DNA from: CAZSAT01 sp964604675
GTDB taxonomy: Bacteria > Myxococcota_A > UBA796 > CAJQPC01
Length of the DNA: 23,858 nucleotides
Assembly: GCA_964604675.1 (NCBI GenBank)
Contig: CAZSAT010000105.1
Location: 1-23,858, forward strand
Direction: 5' to 3'
Shown here in pieces: positions 17,263-23,858 of this stretch. Every line of letters begins with the position of its first letter. Position 1 is the stretch's first letter. Position numbers and translations under genes: made by a program. The notes beneath the pieces are model-generated. The model ran no database searches and was not told the origin of the DNA. It saw only the letters and a program-made list of their open reading frames with translations.

Positions 17263-20200
17263 TCAGAAGACCTCGCGGAGGAGCAGGCTGTCGACGCCGC
17301 CGAAGGGATCCGCGCCACCCGTGTACGAACCGATGGCGCCGAGCCCCGTGGTGTCGGGGTTCGACGTGCCGTAGAACAGCGAGCCGTGCTTCGAGATCGT
17401 GATGGAGCTGGGGTAGCCCTCGACGTCGAAGCTCTCGGCATCCGGATCGCCGTCAGCGTCGGTGTCGATGGCGCCGTCACAGTCGTCGAAACTCAGGCCG
17501 TAGATCCGACCCTGGCCACCTTCGCAGTAGTCCTCGTCGGGGTCGTAGGTGGGGAAGTACACCGTGCCGGCGTACACGATCGGCTCACCGGTGAGGCCCT
17601 CGCCTTCCGACAGCTCGAAGTAGCCGTCGCTGCCGCAGATGGTGCTCACCGTGCTGCCGCAGGCTCCCGGGTTGGCATCCTTGAAGGCCCAGAAGTAGCC
17701 CGTCTGGCCGGCGTACCGGGAGTAGGGGCTGCCCGTACCCCAGTAGACGCCGAGGCTGCCATCGGAGAACCAGGACGTGGTGGCCTTGTAGTAGACCTCG
17801 TGCCGCTCCTTGCCGTAGTCGTCGGGGTCCACGAACTCGCACCACTCGTAGGCCGGCCAGAGGTTCTCGGGCGTGGCGTCGGCGTTCGAGTCGTCGGTCT
17901 GCACGATCGCCTTGTACATCCACGTGTAGCCGGGATCGGCCTTGTCGGAGATGCCCGAGTCGCCGTCGCCATCCGGGTCTCCCGCGTCGGACGGCTCGTA
18001 GGAGGCGGTGACCGGGAAGTAGAGCGTGTCGGCGTCGCCATCGCTGTCGACGTCGACCACAGCGAGACCGCCTGAGATGAAGCCGTACTCGTAGTTCGCG
18101 TCGGTGTCGTAGCCCGACAGCGTCGAACCGATCGAGTCGGCTTCCGGGTGCCCGCTGGAGCCGTAGTCGGGCCAGTCGTGTTGGCCGTCGGCGTAGTTCT
18201 CCGTCATGTCGGCGCTGAGGTGCCAGGTGTAGATCGCCGCTTCCGCGGACTCGTAGTAGTCGCCGTCGGTGGCGAGCGGCACCGCACGGCCAGAGCCCCA
18301 GATCGCCACCCAGCGGTCATGGCTTGCGTCGCCGTCCCAGAGGTTCGTCACCACCGGCGTGGACACCGTGTACCCCATGGCGGAGTAGTCGGTCTCGTTG
18401 GTCTGCTCCCACAGGAAGGTGGGCTCGTCGGTGACGGTGATGTCGAGCGCGAGCGTGACCGGGCCGCCCTTGCCCTGCGAGACGACGACCACACGACGCC
18501 ACTCGCAGTTGTCCGGGAAGTCCGTGGACTCGCAGTCCTTCACACCATCGCCGTCCATGTCGATCCAGACGTCGTCCACGACCGGCGAGCCGTCGAACAG
18601 GAAGGTGCGGCCGTACCACAGCAGATCGGCGATCCGACCCGACCAGTCTTCGCCGACCTCGCGGTAGAGCACGTAGCCGGGGACCCAGGCCCAGAGCTCC
18701 TCACCCGCCTCGTCACCGTCTTCGGTCGAGGACGCGATGGTGCCCGTGGCCGCACTCGTGGACTCGTCGTCCTCGAGCGCGAAGGCGTGGAGCATGCCGT
18801 CGTTGGCCGGGGTGAGCACGATGTCGGGCATGTCGAGCTCGCCCAGCAGATCGAGGAACCGACGGTAGGTCGGGTCGAGCGAGTACATGTCGTTCCGCGC
18901 GGTCACCACGACCGGCACGGCATGCGGCGAGTCACCCAGCTTCCAGTAGCCGCGCTCCTCGCCGAGGTAGTGGAACTCCGCGCTTGGGAGACCACGGACG
19001 AAGTCGAGCATCGTCTGGAGATCGTCGCTGGTGACCGATTCGTCGCCGTCGAAGTCCCAGGAGTCCACGTCGCCGGTGTCGACGAATTCCTCGAGCACGT
19101 TGGCCGTGACGACCGCGTCGGGGAAGTTGCGGTCGAGGTGCATACGACCCTCGTCCGACGACCCCGAGCCATCCTCGGAGAGGTGCGCCGAGGTGGAGAT
19201 GTCGTCGAGCTCCGGCACCCAGGTGTAGATGTCGCGTTGTCCGAAGCCGTCGCGGTCATCGGGGTTGGGCTCCGACGCGGAGACCGGACGCGAGACCAGC
19301 AGATCGCCGGCGTCCCAGAGGGCGTAGCCGAACTCCTCCACGCCGTTGTCGTCGATCACCTGGCCGTAGGTCACCGACGTGGGGTCGTTGTCGAGCTCGT
19401 AGGCCCGGACGTGACCTTCGCCGAGGGGGTTGTCGCCGGTGATCTCGTAGAAGCTGTAGATCAGCCGGTCGCCTTCCGCGCTCACGACCGGCGCCGACCG
19501 GCTGTAGAAGCCCGCCTCGACGTAGCCGAGCACCTCGAGCACGCTGCCGACGATCTCCTTGCCCTGGTTCGCGACGGTGTAGATGCCCTCGCTGTCGATC
19601 TCGGTGCTGGCGTTGCCGAAGAGCTCCTCGGAGAGATCGGAGCCCTGCACGCGGACGCCGACGGTGTGCACGATGGCGTTCTGGTCGCCGTCCAGATCGC
19701 TGCGCGCGTCGCCGTTGTAGAGGTAGTGCACGACGTTGTCGTAGAGGCAACCTTCGTCGCTGCCGGAGTAGTCCGAGTCGTCGGCCTTGTTGCCGTCGGC
19801 GTCACACTCCACGTCGGTTCCGAGCGAGCCGCTGGAGCTGGCCACCACGGGATCCGCGTCGCCTTCGTTCACACCGGTGGAGATGACCACCACGTGGGTC
19901 TCCTGGCAGGCGTACTCGATCGGCGCCTCGCTGAAGCCCTCGCCGGTCGAGGTGATGGAGAAGTAGTCTTCCCAGAGCGCCGCGGTGGCCTCGGCGATGT
20001 TGGAGACCTGGGAGTCCTCGTGGTCGCTCAGATCGACCTCCTGCAGTGCGGTCACCAGATCCGCATGGCTGGTGCCGAGGCTCGCGATCTCGAAGAAGGT
20101 GGCGTCGCTGGAGTTGTCCTCGGCCATGGTGCCCACCACGCCGAAGTTCGCCCAGTCGTAGTGCTTCACCGTGCGCTCGACCGCATAAGCGGCCCAGTCG

Positions 20201-20493
20201 ATGCAGGTGCAGGGGTCCGCCAGATCGATGCTGTCCTGGTCGTCGCACGTGGAGGTGCCCGGATCGTCGTCGTCGCGCTCGAAGCACTCCGTGTTCATCT
20301 TGTCGCTGAAGTCGATGACGAACATCACGTTCGGCGGCACCGCCTCCGCCGTGGAGAGGAACTCGTCGCCCGCGGAGGACGATGCTGCCGTCGCAGGGTC
20401 CTCGCCGACCAGCAGGAGCGGCAGGGGCAACAGGGCGAGGCCCGCCAGGGCCAGGCTTCCGCGGGTCAGGGACTTGATGGGGTCGAGCGTCAT
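17263..20493 (-). CDS. pilY1: Type IV pilus tip-associated adhesin PilY1
   Basis: 1076 residues. A signal peptide spans about 1-37 (LALLPLPLLLVGEDPATAAS). A von Willebrand A-like domain begins NVMFVIDFSDKM (55-66) and runs to about 320. Its MIDAS reads DFSDK instead of DxSxS. The C-terminal half is the PilY1 beta-propeller, marked by LTPANDGMLHAFALED (560-575), ELWAWVPGYVL and VVVSQGKGG (670-678). Asp-rich calcium-type loops occur at DFDGDESVTSDD (480-491), DMDGDGVKD (645-653), DVDSDGDAD (814-822), DPDGDGDSG (839-847) and DTDADGDPD (1010-1018). The propeller loop of PilY1 homologues binds Ca2+ and controls pilus retraction. The ATG at 20493 was chosen because it starts a proper signal peptide; a longer frame would overlap pilX. 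It is the last gene of the minor-pilin operon, 26 bp after pilX. Confidence 0.93.
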   Translation of the reverse strand: MTLDPIKSLTRGSLALAGLALLPLPLLLVGEDPATAASSSAGDEFLSTAEAVPPNVMFVIDFSDKMNTECFERDDDDPGTSTCDDQDSIDLADPCTCIDWAAYAVERTVKHYDWANFGVVGTMAEDNSSDATFFEIASLGTSHADLVTALQEVDLSDHEDSQVSNIAEATAALWEDYFSITSTGEGFSEAPIEYACQETHVVVISTGVNEGDADPVVASSSGSLGTDVECDADGNKADDSDYSGSDEGCLYDNVVHYLYNGDARSDLDGDQNAIVHTVGVRVQGSDLSEELFGNASTEIDSEGIYTVANQGKEIVGSVLEVLGYVEAGFYSRSAPVVSAEGDRLIYSFYEITGDNPLGEGHVRAYELDNDPTSVTYGQVIDDNGVEEFGYALWDAGDLLVSRPVSASEPNPDDRDGFGQRDIYTWVPELDDISTSAHLSEDGSGSSDEGRMHLDRNFPDAVVTANVLEEFVDTGDVDSWDFDGDESVTSDDLQTMLDFVRGLPSAEFHYLGEERGYWKLGDSPHAVPVVVTARNDMYSLDPTYRRFLDLLGELDMPDIVLTPANDGMLHAFALEDDESTSAATGTIASSTEDGDEAGEELWAWVPGYVLYREVGEDWSGRIADLLWYGRTFLFDGSPVVDDVWIDMDGDGVKDCESTDFPDNCEWRRVVVVSQGKGGPVTLALDITVTDEPTFLWEQTNETDYSAMGYTVSTPVVTNLWDGDASHDRWVAIWGSGRAVPLATDGDYYESAEAAIYTWHLSADMTENYADGQHDWPDYGSSGHPEADSIGSTLSGYDTDANYEYGFISGGLAVVDVDSDGDADTLYFPVTASYEPSDAGDPDGDGDSGISDKADPGYTWMYKAIVQTDDSNADATPENLWPAYEWCEFVDPDDYGKERHEVYYKATTSWFSDGSLGVYWGTGSPYSRYAGQTGYFWAFKDANPGACGSTVSTICGSDGYFELSEGEGLTGEPIVYAGTVYFPTYDPDEDYCEGGQGRIYGLSFDDCDGAIDTDADGDPDAESFDVEGYPSSITISKHGSLFYGTSNPDTTGLGAIGSYTGGADPFGGVDSLLLREVF

Positions 20494-20519
20494 GGTGGGC
20501 TCTCGGTGGGTGGTTCGCC

Positions 20520-21062
20520 CTAGCGGATCTTGCATTCGCCCTGCATCACCTTTCGCACGGTGGCGATGGCGACGGCTTCGGACTGGTTGACTTCGTCGTA
20601 GGTGGTGTCGAGCATCTGGCCGGTCGAGCGCATGCCCCAGTAGTCGGAGCGGAAACCGGCACCGTCCTCGGTGGAGTAGCCGGGGGGTGGGTTGCCGCAC
20701 TTCTGGTACACGGCCTCCACCCAGTACACGCCGAGGTTCTGGTCGAACTCGATGCCCTCGAAGGAGGTCTCGGCCCTGGGCAGGTTCACGAACAAGGAGG
20801 TGCCCGTGTCGCTGTCGGGGGAGGTGGAGCTGCCGCTGTCGAGCGCCTCCGACCCGGGGTTGTAGCTCTGCAGCCGGTTCCGGGCGTGCTCGGTGCCCGC
20901 CATGGCGGAGTTGAGCACGATCATGTGCTTCTTGTTGTGCTGCGCGATGCGTTCGTCGACGCCCGCCAGGTTCAGCGAGGTCGCGCCGATCACGGTGATG
21001 ATCGCGAGCAGGATCAACGCGACGAGCATCACGTAGCCGCGGCGGCTTCGGAGGTGCGTCAT
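20520..21062 (-). CDS. pilX: Minor pilin-like protein PilX
   Basis: 180 residues from ATG 21062, 2 bp after pilW. A short basic leader MTHLRSRRG ends in Gly9, followed by the mature start YVMLVALILLAIITVIGATS, a class III prepilin helix. The residue at mature +5 is Val rather than the usual Glu; lack of Glu5 is also known for GspK-like tip pilins. The C-terminal part (about 60-180) is a short soluble domain with two Cys. Position between pilW and pilY1 matches the Pseudomonas order fimU-pilV-pilW-pilX-pilY1. In that system PilX is part of the PilVWX-PilY1 tip/priming complex. Confidence 0.87.
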   Translation of the reverse strand: MTHLRSRRGYVMLVALILLAIITVIGATSLNLAGVDERIAQHNKKHMIVLNSAMAGTEHARNRLQSYNPGSEALDSGSSTSPDSDTGTSLFVNLPRAETSFEGIEFDQNLGVYWVEAVYQKCGNPPPGYSTEDGAGFRSDYWGMRSTGQMLDTTYDEVNQSEAVAIATVRKVMQGECKIR

Positions 21063-21064
21063 CG

Positions 21065-22123
21065 CTACATCCTGAGGTTGCGGGCCGTGACCACCGTGGT
21101 CAGGGCCTGCCTGTAGTAGTTGTCTTCGTCGTGCTCGCCGCTGGCGTCGTAGTCCTCGATGGTCTCCGGGCGTGACTCCACGTGGATGTCCCGAGGATCC
21201 GGGCGAGGCGTGCGCGCGATCATGGTCACGCGGACCATCCAGACGGCGGCCGCCTCCGCGTTGGTCAGGTCGTCGTCGTTGATCCAGGTGCAGCCGGTGG
21301 TGGTGGCTCCGCCATCGGCCACGCAGTAGGCGAGCTGCAGATCCTCGATGTCGTCGACCAGGGGCACGTCGTCCTCGGCCGGGAAGTCCATGTCGAGGTC
21401 CATCATCAGCACGGGGTGCTCGGCGCTTCCCGGACCCACGTCGTCGTCGGTGTCGTCGATGTAGAAGGTGACGACGTGCGCCTTGCTGCAGCTCATCGCC
21501 GGGGGGAGGTTGTCGCCCGTCTCGCAGACCAGGTCGTAGTCGTCGTACAGCGTCGACGTGAGCACCCCGATGGTGCCCGACGACGCGTTGCCCGCCGCGT
21601 CGATCTCCCAGAGGTAGCTCTCGATGCCGGTGACGTTCGCGACGTCCCAGCACATCAGGAGCTCGCCGCTGTTGTAGTTGGTGATGAGCGAGCTGTAGTT
21701 CCGGGTGCCCATCGGGAAGTTGAGCTCGGTCGCTTCGCAGGTGTGGGTGCTCAGCACACTCGTGGCGAGCTCCAGGCTCGGGTCGCCGTACACCACCGTG
21801 ATGGCGTCGTGGGTGCCGTCCCAGCCGTTGTAGCTGACGATGGGCGGGAGGGAGTCGTCGTCGTCGAAGTCGGAGCCATCCCAGCCCCAAAGGCCGTTGG
21901 TGCCAGACCCGGTGCCATAGCCCGCCATGCGGACGGTCCGGGTGACGATGTCCATGCCGAACCGGAGGTTCTGGTGCATCGACATGCGCAGGTCCTGGTA
22001 GACGAACTGGCGGGACTGCACGGTGAAGAGCCCGTAGAGGCCGCTCACGACGATGGTGGACACAGCGATGGCGACGATCATCTCCACCATCGTGAAGCCG
22101 CGGCGGGCGAGACGGCTACCCAT
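21065..22123 (-). CDS. pilW: Minor pilin-like protein PilW
   Basis: 352 residues. The start ATG at 22123 gives leader MGSRLARRG and mature FTMVEMIVAIAVSTIVVSGL, with cleavage after Gly9 and Glu at +5. Longer frames run into pilV. The long C-terminal domain is Asp-rich (for example DFDDDDS near residue 85 and DDTDDDVG near 222) and holds several Cys. Length and position fit PilW, the largest of the minor pilins, which connects to PilY1 and PilX. Its first 8 bp overlap the 3' end of pilV. Confidence 0.9.
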   Translation of the reverse strand: MGSRLARRGFTMVEMIVAIAVSTIVVSGLYGLFTVQSRQFVYQDLRMSMHQNLRFGMDIVTRTVRMAGYGTGSGTNGLWGWDGSDFDDDDSLPPIVSYNGWDGTHDAITVVYGDPSLELATSVLSTHTCEATELNFPMGTRNYSSLITNYNSGELLMCWDVANVTGIESYLWEIDAAGNASSGTIGVLTSTLYDDYDLVCETGDNLPPAMSCSKAHVVTFYIDDTDDDVGPGSAEHPVLMMDLDMDFPAEDDVPLVDDIEDLQLAYCVADGGATTTGCTWINDDDLTNAEAAAVWMVRVTMIARTPRPDPRDIHVESRPETIEDYDASGEHDEDNYYRQALTTVVTARNLRM

Positions 22124-22610
22124 CTCGGTACCGGTACGAGCTGATGGTGGTGCCGCGCCAGGTGTTGAAGCCGCGGTCCTTGTAGGTGCAGCGGACGCGG
22201 ATGCGCACCCAGGTGTCGTCCACATCGTCCATGTCGTCGACTTCCCAGGTCACGTAGTACTGGGGGGCCGGCAAGGAGTCGCGAAGGGTCTCCTCGTTGA
22301 GCGCGGTGACGGCGTCCGGGAGCACCCCGGCGTCGGGCAGGTAGAGCGGGTCCCAGTCGCTGCCGCCGGAGTTGCCGCTCCCGAGCGACGTGGGCCGGCC
22401 CGAGGCCTCGGTCCAGCTCACGGCCATGAGCTGCTCCATCTGCGACTGGGCCAGGTAGGTGCAGTCGGTGATCTTCCGGGCGTTGGCGTTGCTGCGAACC
22501 GCCTGCGCGTGGAAGCCGAACATCACCACCAGCGAGAAGCTCAAGAGCGCCGTGGCGATGAGCACCTCGACGAGGGTGAAGCCACGCTGGCGATGCACGG
22601 AAGACGTCAT
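22116..22610 (-). CDS. pilV: Minor pilin PilV
   Basis: 164 residues. The start ATG at 22610 overlaps the stop of the upstream pilin gene by 4 bp. The prepilin leader MTSSVHRQRG is cut after Gly10 and followed by FTLVEVLIATALLSFSLVVM with Glu at +5. The segment CTYLAQSQMEQLMA at about 50-63 is typical of PilV/GspI N-terminal helix ends. A small soluble domain ends in an acidic patch DDMDDVDD and an aromatic C-terminus. It is a minor pilin of the tip complex by homology and order; GspI-type pseudopilin is the alternative. Confidence 0.9.
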   Translation of the reverse strand: MTSSVHRQRGFTLVEVLIATALLSFSLVVMFGFHAQAVRSNANARKITDCTYLAQSQMEQLMAVSWTEASGRPTSLGSGNSGGSDWDPLYLPDAGVLPDAVTALNEETLRDSLPAPQYYVTWEVDDMDDVDDTWVRIRVRCTYKDRGFNTWRGTTISSYRYRDG

Positions 22611-23371
22611 GTCCCCTCCGTGGTGGCGGTGCCGGTTCCGGCGGAGCCGCCTCCGAGGTCGTGGCCGAGCGACGACTGGAGGCGCACCATGCCCGCGCGG
22701 GACACCTGCACCTTCACGTGGTCGTCGACACCCTCGGCGAGACCGATCTTGTTGACCAGGGTGAGGGTGATGTAGCCGTCCTCGTCGAAGTCGTCCGCGG
22801 GGTTGGTGACCCAGCCGCGCGGCGAGAAGACGATGCTGTCGTCGTTGCTGTTGCCGGGCCCCTCGATGGTGGCCCAGGGCACCAGCGAGACACCGCGACG
22901 GGAGCGGAGGCCGCCGCGCGAGATGTCCACGGCGCCTTCGCCCTGGGCGTCGTCGGTGCCGTCCCCTTCCAGGTCGAGCGGGAAGGTGTCCCAGCGGTTC
23001 GACAGGAGCGGGCGGTTTCCGGCCTGAAGCTCCCAGCTGCCCGACGAATCCGTGGTGACGACCGCCCAGTCCTCGTCGGCACCCGTCAACAGCAACCGGG
23101 TCTCCCGGTTGCTGTCGATGGCGGTCATGCGGAGGTTCATGAGGTCTTCCTGGAGTTCCTTGCTCGCTTGGATGAGGCGGTAGCGGGGGACGAAGCTCTT
23201 GAGGGAGGAGAAGCCGATCGCGGTGAGGATGGCGATGATGACGAGGGTGACCGCGATCTCCAGCAGGGTGAAGCCGGATCGACCCGCGCGGAGTACTGCA
23301 AAAAACGATCCGCACCTGAGATCGCGGCCCGAAGGACCCTCGAACGCTCCACATCGACCATGGTGCGCCAT
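22607..23371 (-). CDS. fimU: GspH/FimU-type minor pilin with a long leader
   Basis: 254 residues if translated from the only in-frame ATG (23371). The pilin signature is SG/FTLLEIAVTLVIIAILTAIG, with cleavage after Gly33 and Glu at +5. The leader of 33 residues is longer than the 5-20 usual for type IVa prepilins, and its first 20 residues are not hydrophobic. No ATG, GTG or TTG lies nearer in frame. The soluble domain has the FimT/GspH pattern (LMNLRMTAIDSNRETRLLL at about 77-95) and Asp-rich stretches DLEGDGTDD and DDFDEDG. First gene of the minor-pilin operon. The symbol is given by position and family and is less sure than the fold. Confidence 0.82.
   Translation of the reverse strand: MAHHGRCGAFEGPSGRDLRCGSFFAVLRAGRSGFTLLEIAVTLVIIAILTAIGFSSLKSFVPRYRLIQASKELQEDLMNLRMTAIDSNRETRLLLTGADEDWAVVTTDSSGSWELQAGNRPLLSNRWDTFPLDLEGDGTDDAQGEGAVDISRGGLRSRRGVSLVPWATIEGPGNSNDDSIVFSPRGWVTNPADDFDEDGYITLTLVNKIGLAEGVDDHVKVQVSRAGMVRLQSSLGHDLGGGSAGTGTATTEGT
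23297..23312 (-). promoter_or_regulatory. Possible sigma-54 (-24/-12) element
   Basis: The minus strand reads CGGATCGTTTTTTGCA. GG and GC are exactly 10 bases apart, and the -12 part TTGCA and preceding T-run match the RpoN consensus, while the -24 part matches TGGCACG at four of seven bases. It lies inside the leader codons of the fimU-like gene, which conflicts with its use for that gene. Sigma-54 control of pilin genes is known in several bacteria. Chance match is quite possible. Confidence 0.25.
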
Positions 23372-23438
23372 CTCAGCGACCCCGGTCAGCGGAAGAGGTA
23401 GGAAAAAAGTTCATAGCTCACTGGGAATTCTTTTCCCG
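23372..23438 (-). promoter_or_regulatory. AT-rich intergenic segment with hairpin and T-run before the minor-pilin operon
   Basis: On the minus strand a GGGAA-AAGAA-TTCCC hairpin (23437-23423) follows the upstream stop by one base, and a run of six T lies at 23408-23403. The gap between stem and T-run is too long for a textbook terminator, though weak termination is possible. TATGAA just upstream of the T-run could be a -10 box for the fimU-like gene; no good -35 was found. The segment is clearly more AT-rich than its surroundings, as expected of a promoter. Confidence 0.35.
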
Positions 23439-23858
23439 TCATGGAAGCCCACTCCGCGGGCAGGTCTCCGTCACCACGCTACGACGACGGTAGACCAGAC
23501 GCCGCGTCTCCGCGAGGGTCGCAGGATCGCGCGCCTCCGCTTCGGCCTGGTCGAGCAGCCTGTCGGCGGCATCGAGATAGGCCAGCACCGGAGGCGCCGT
23601 GGTCGCGCAGTCGTCGGGGTCGATGACCCCACCGGTCTTGCGCACGAGGGCTCGGGCGCGGAGCTCGAGAAGCTGGGCTCGGAAGCGTTGTTCCTCCAGC
23701 AGCAGACCGAGCGCGACGTCGATGGTGGCGATCGCGTCGTCGAGTCGGTCGTGGCACATCTGGATCTCGGCCAGCGTGAACCGGAACTCTCCCCGGTCAG
23801 GCTCCAGGGCGACCGCGCGCTCGGCCGGTTGTCCGTGCATACGCTTGAGCACCCGCTG
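23439..23858 (-). CDS. Helical TPR-like protein, C-terminal part (5' end beyond window)
   Basis: The frame is open from the window edge to a TGA at 23439, giving 139 residues. A GTG at 23852 could be a start, but coding character continues to the edge, so the gene is taken as partial. The sequence is amphipathic helical with a TPR-like unit around EFRFTLAEIQMCHDRLDDAI and further helices rich in Ala, Leu, Glu and Arg. The C-terminus (about 95-139) has predicted helices and two or three Cys. I recognise no specific family. It ends 67 bp before the minor-pilin operon and may or may not be co-transcribed with it. Confidence 0.6.
   Translation of the reverse strand, partial: QRVLKRMHGQPAERAVALEPDRGEFRFTLAEIQMCHDRLDDAIATIDVALGLLLEEQRFRAQLLELRARALVRKTGGVIDPDDCATTAPPVLAYLDAADRLLDQAEAEARDPATLAETRRLVYRRRSVVTETCPRSGLP

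Noticed and set aside
18148..20523. Plus-strand frame of 791 codons
   Set aside because: Complete antisense shadow of pilY1; composition is Val/His/Arg-rich as expected from a reversed Asp-rich gene.

Overview
The window is GC-rich bacterial chromosome, almost entirely coding. It looks like a Gram-negative with type IV pili. The gene order pilMNOPQ-aroK-aroB-aroQ-accB-accC, an AsmA/TamB-type envelope protein, many Asp-rich exported proteins with DxDxDG loops, and frequent GTG/TTG starts suggest a myxobacterium-like (Myxococcota or former deltaproteobacterial) lineage. That placement is an inference from style and synteny, not from a marker gene.

Left edge (1-2473): the N-terminal part of a TamB/AsmA-like protein on the minus strand runs off the window. 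A tRNA-Gly(CCC) gene lies 24 bp upstream of it, followed by about 210 bp without a gene.

Centre-left (2474-14049): one very compact minus-strand run of twelve genes. Read in transcription order, it encodes the type IV pilus alignment complex and secretin (pilM, pilN, pilO, pilP, pilQ), three shikimate-pathway enzymes (aroK, aroB, aroQ) interrupted by an unrecognised lipoprotein, the acetyl-CoA carboxylase biotin carrier and biotin carboxylase (accB, accC), and a TPR protein with a long poly-aspartate segment. Every junction is an overlap of 1-4 bp or a gap of 17 bp or less, so the whole block is probably one superoperon.

Centre (14050-17240): a 209-bp divergent intergenic region, then the only large plus-strand gene. 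It encodes a 993-residue protein with about ten membrane segments, a domain resembling a spermidine synthase that has lost its SAM-binding and catalytic acidic residues, and C-terminal TPRs. Lying between two pilus clusters, it is the most unusual gene here and a candidate pilus accessory factor.

Right (17263-23371): a second minus-strand pilus operon encoding minor pilins and the tip adhesin, in the order fimU/gspH-like, pilV, pilW, pilX, pilY1. PilY1 has an atypical MIDAS motif (DFSDK) and several Ca2+-loop-like Asp motifs. At the extreme right is the C-terminal end of a helical, TPR-like protein.

Together the window supplies the pilus alignment subcomplex and outer-membrane pore (PilMNOPQ) and the tip/priming complex (FimU-PilVWX-PilY1). 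The major pilin, the motor ATPases, PilC, the prepilin peptidase, accA/accD and tamA are not present. No IS element, CRISPR array, phage gene or rRNA was seen.
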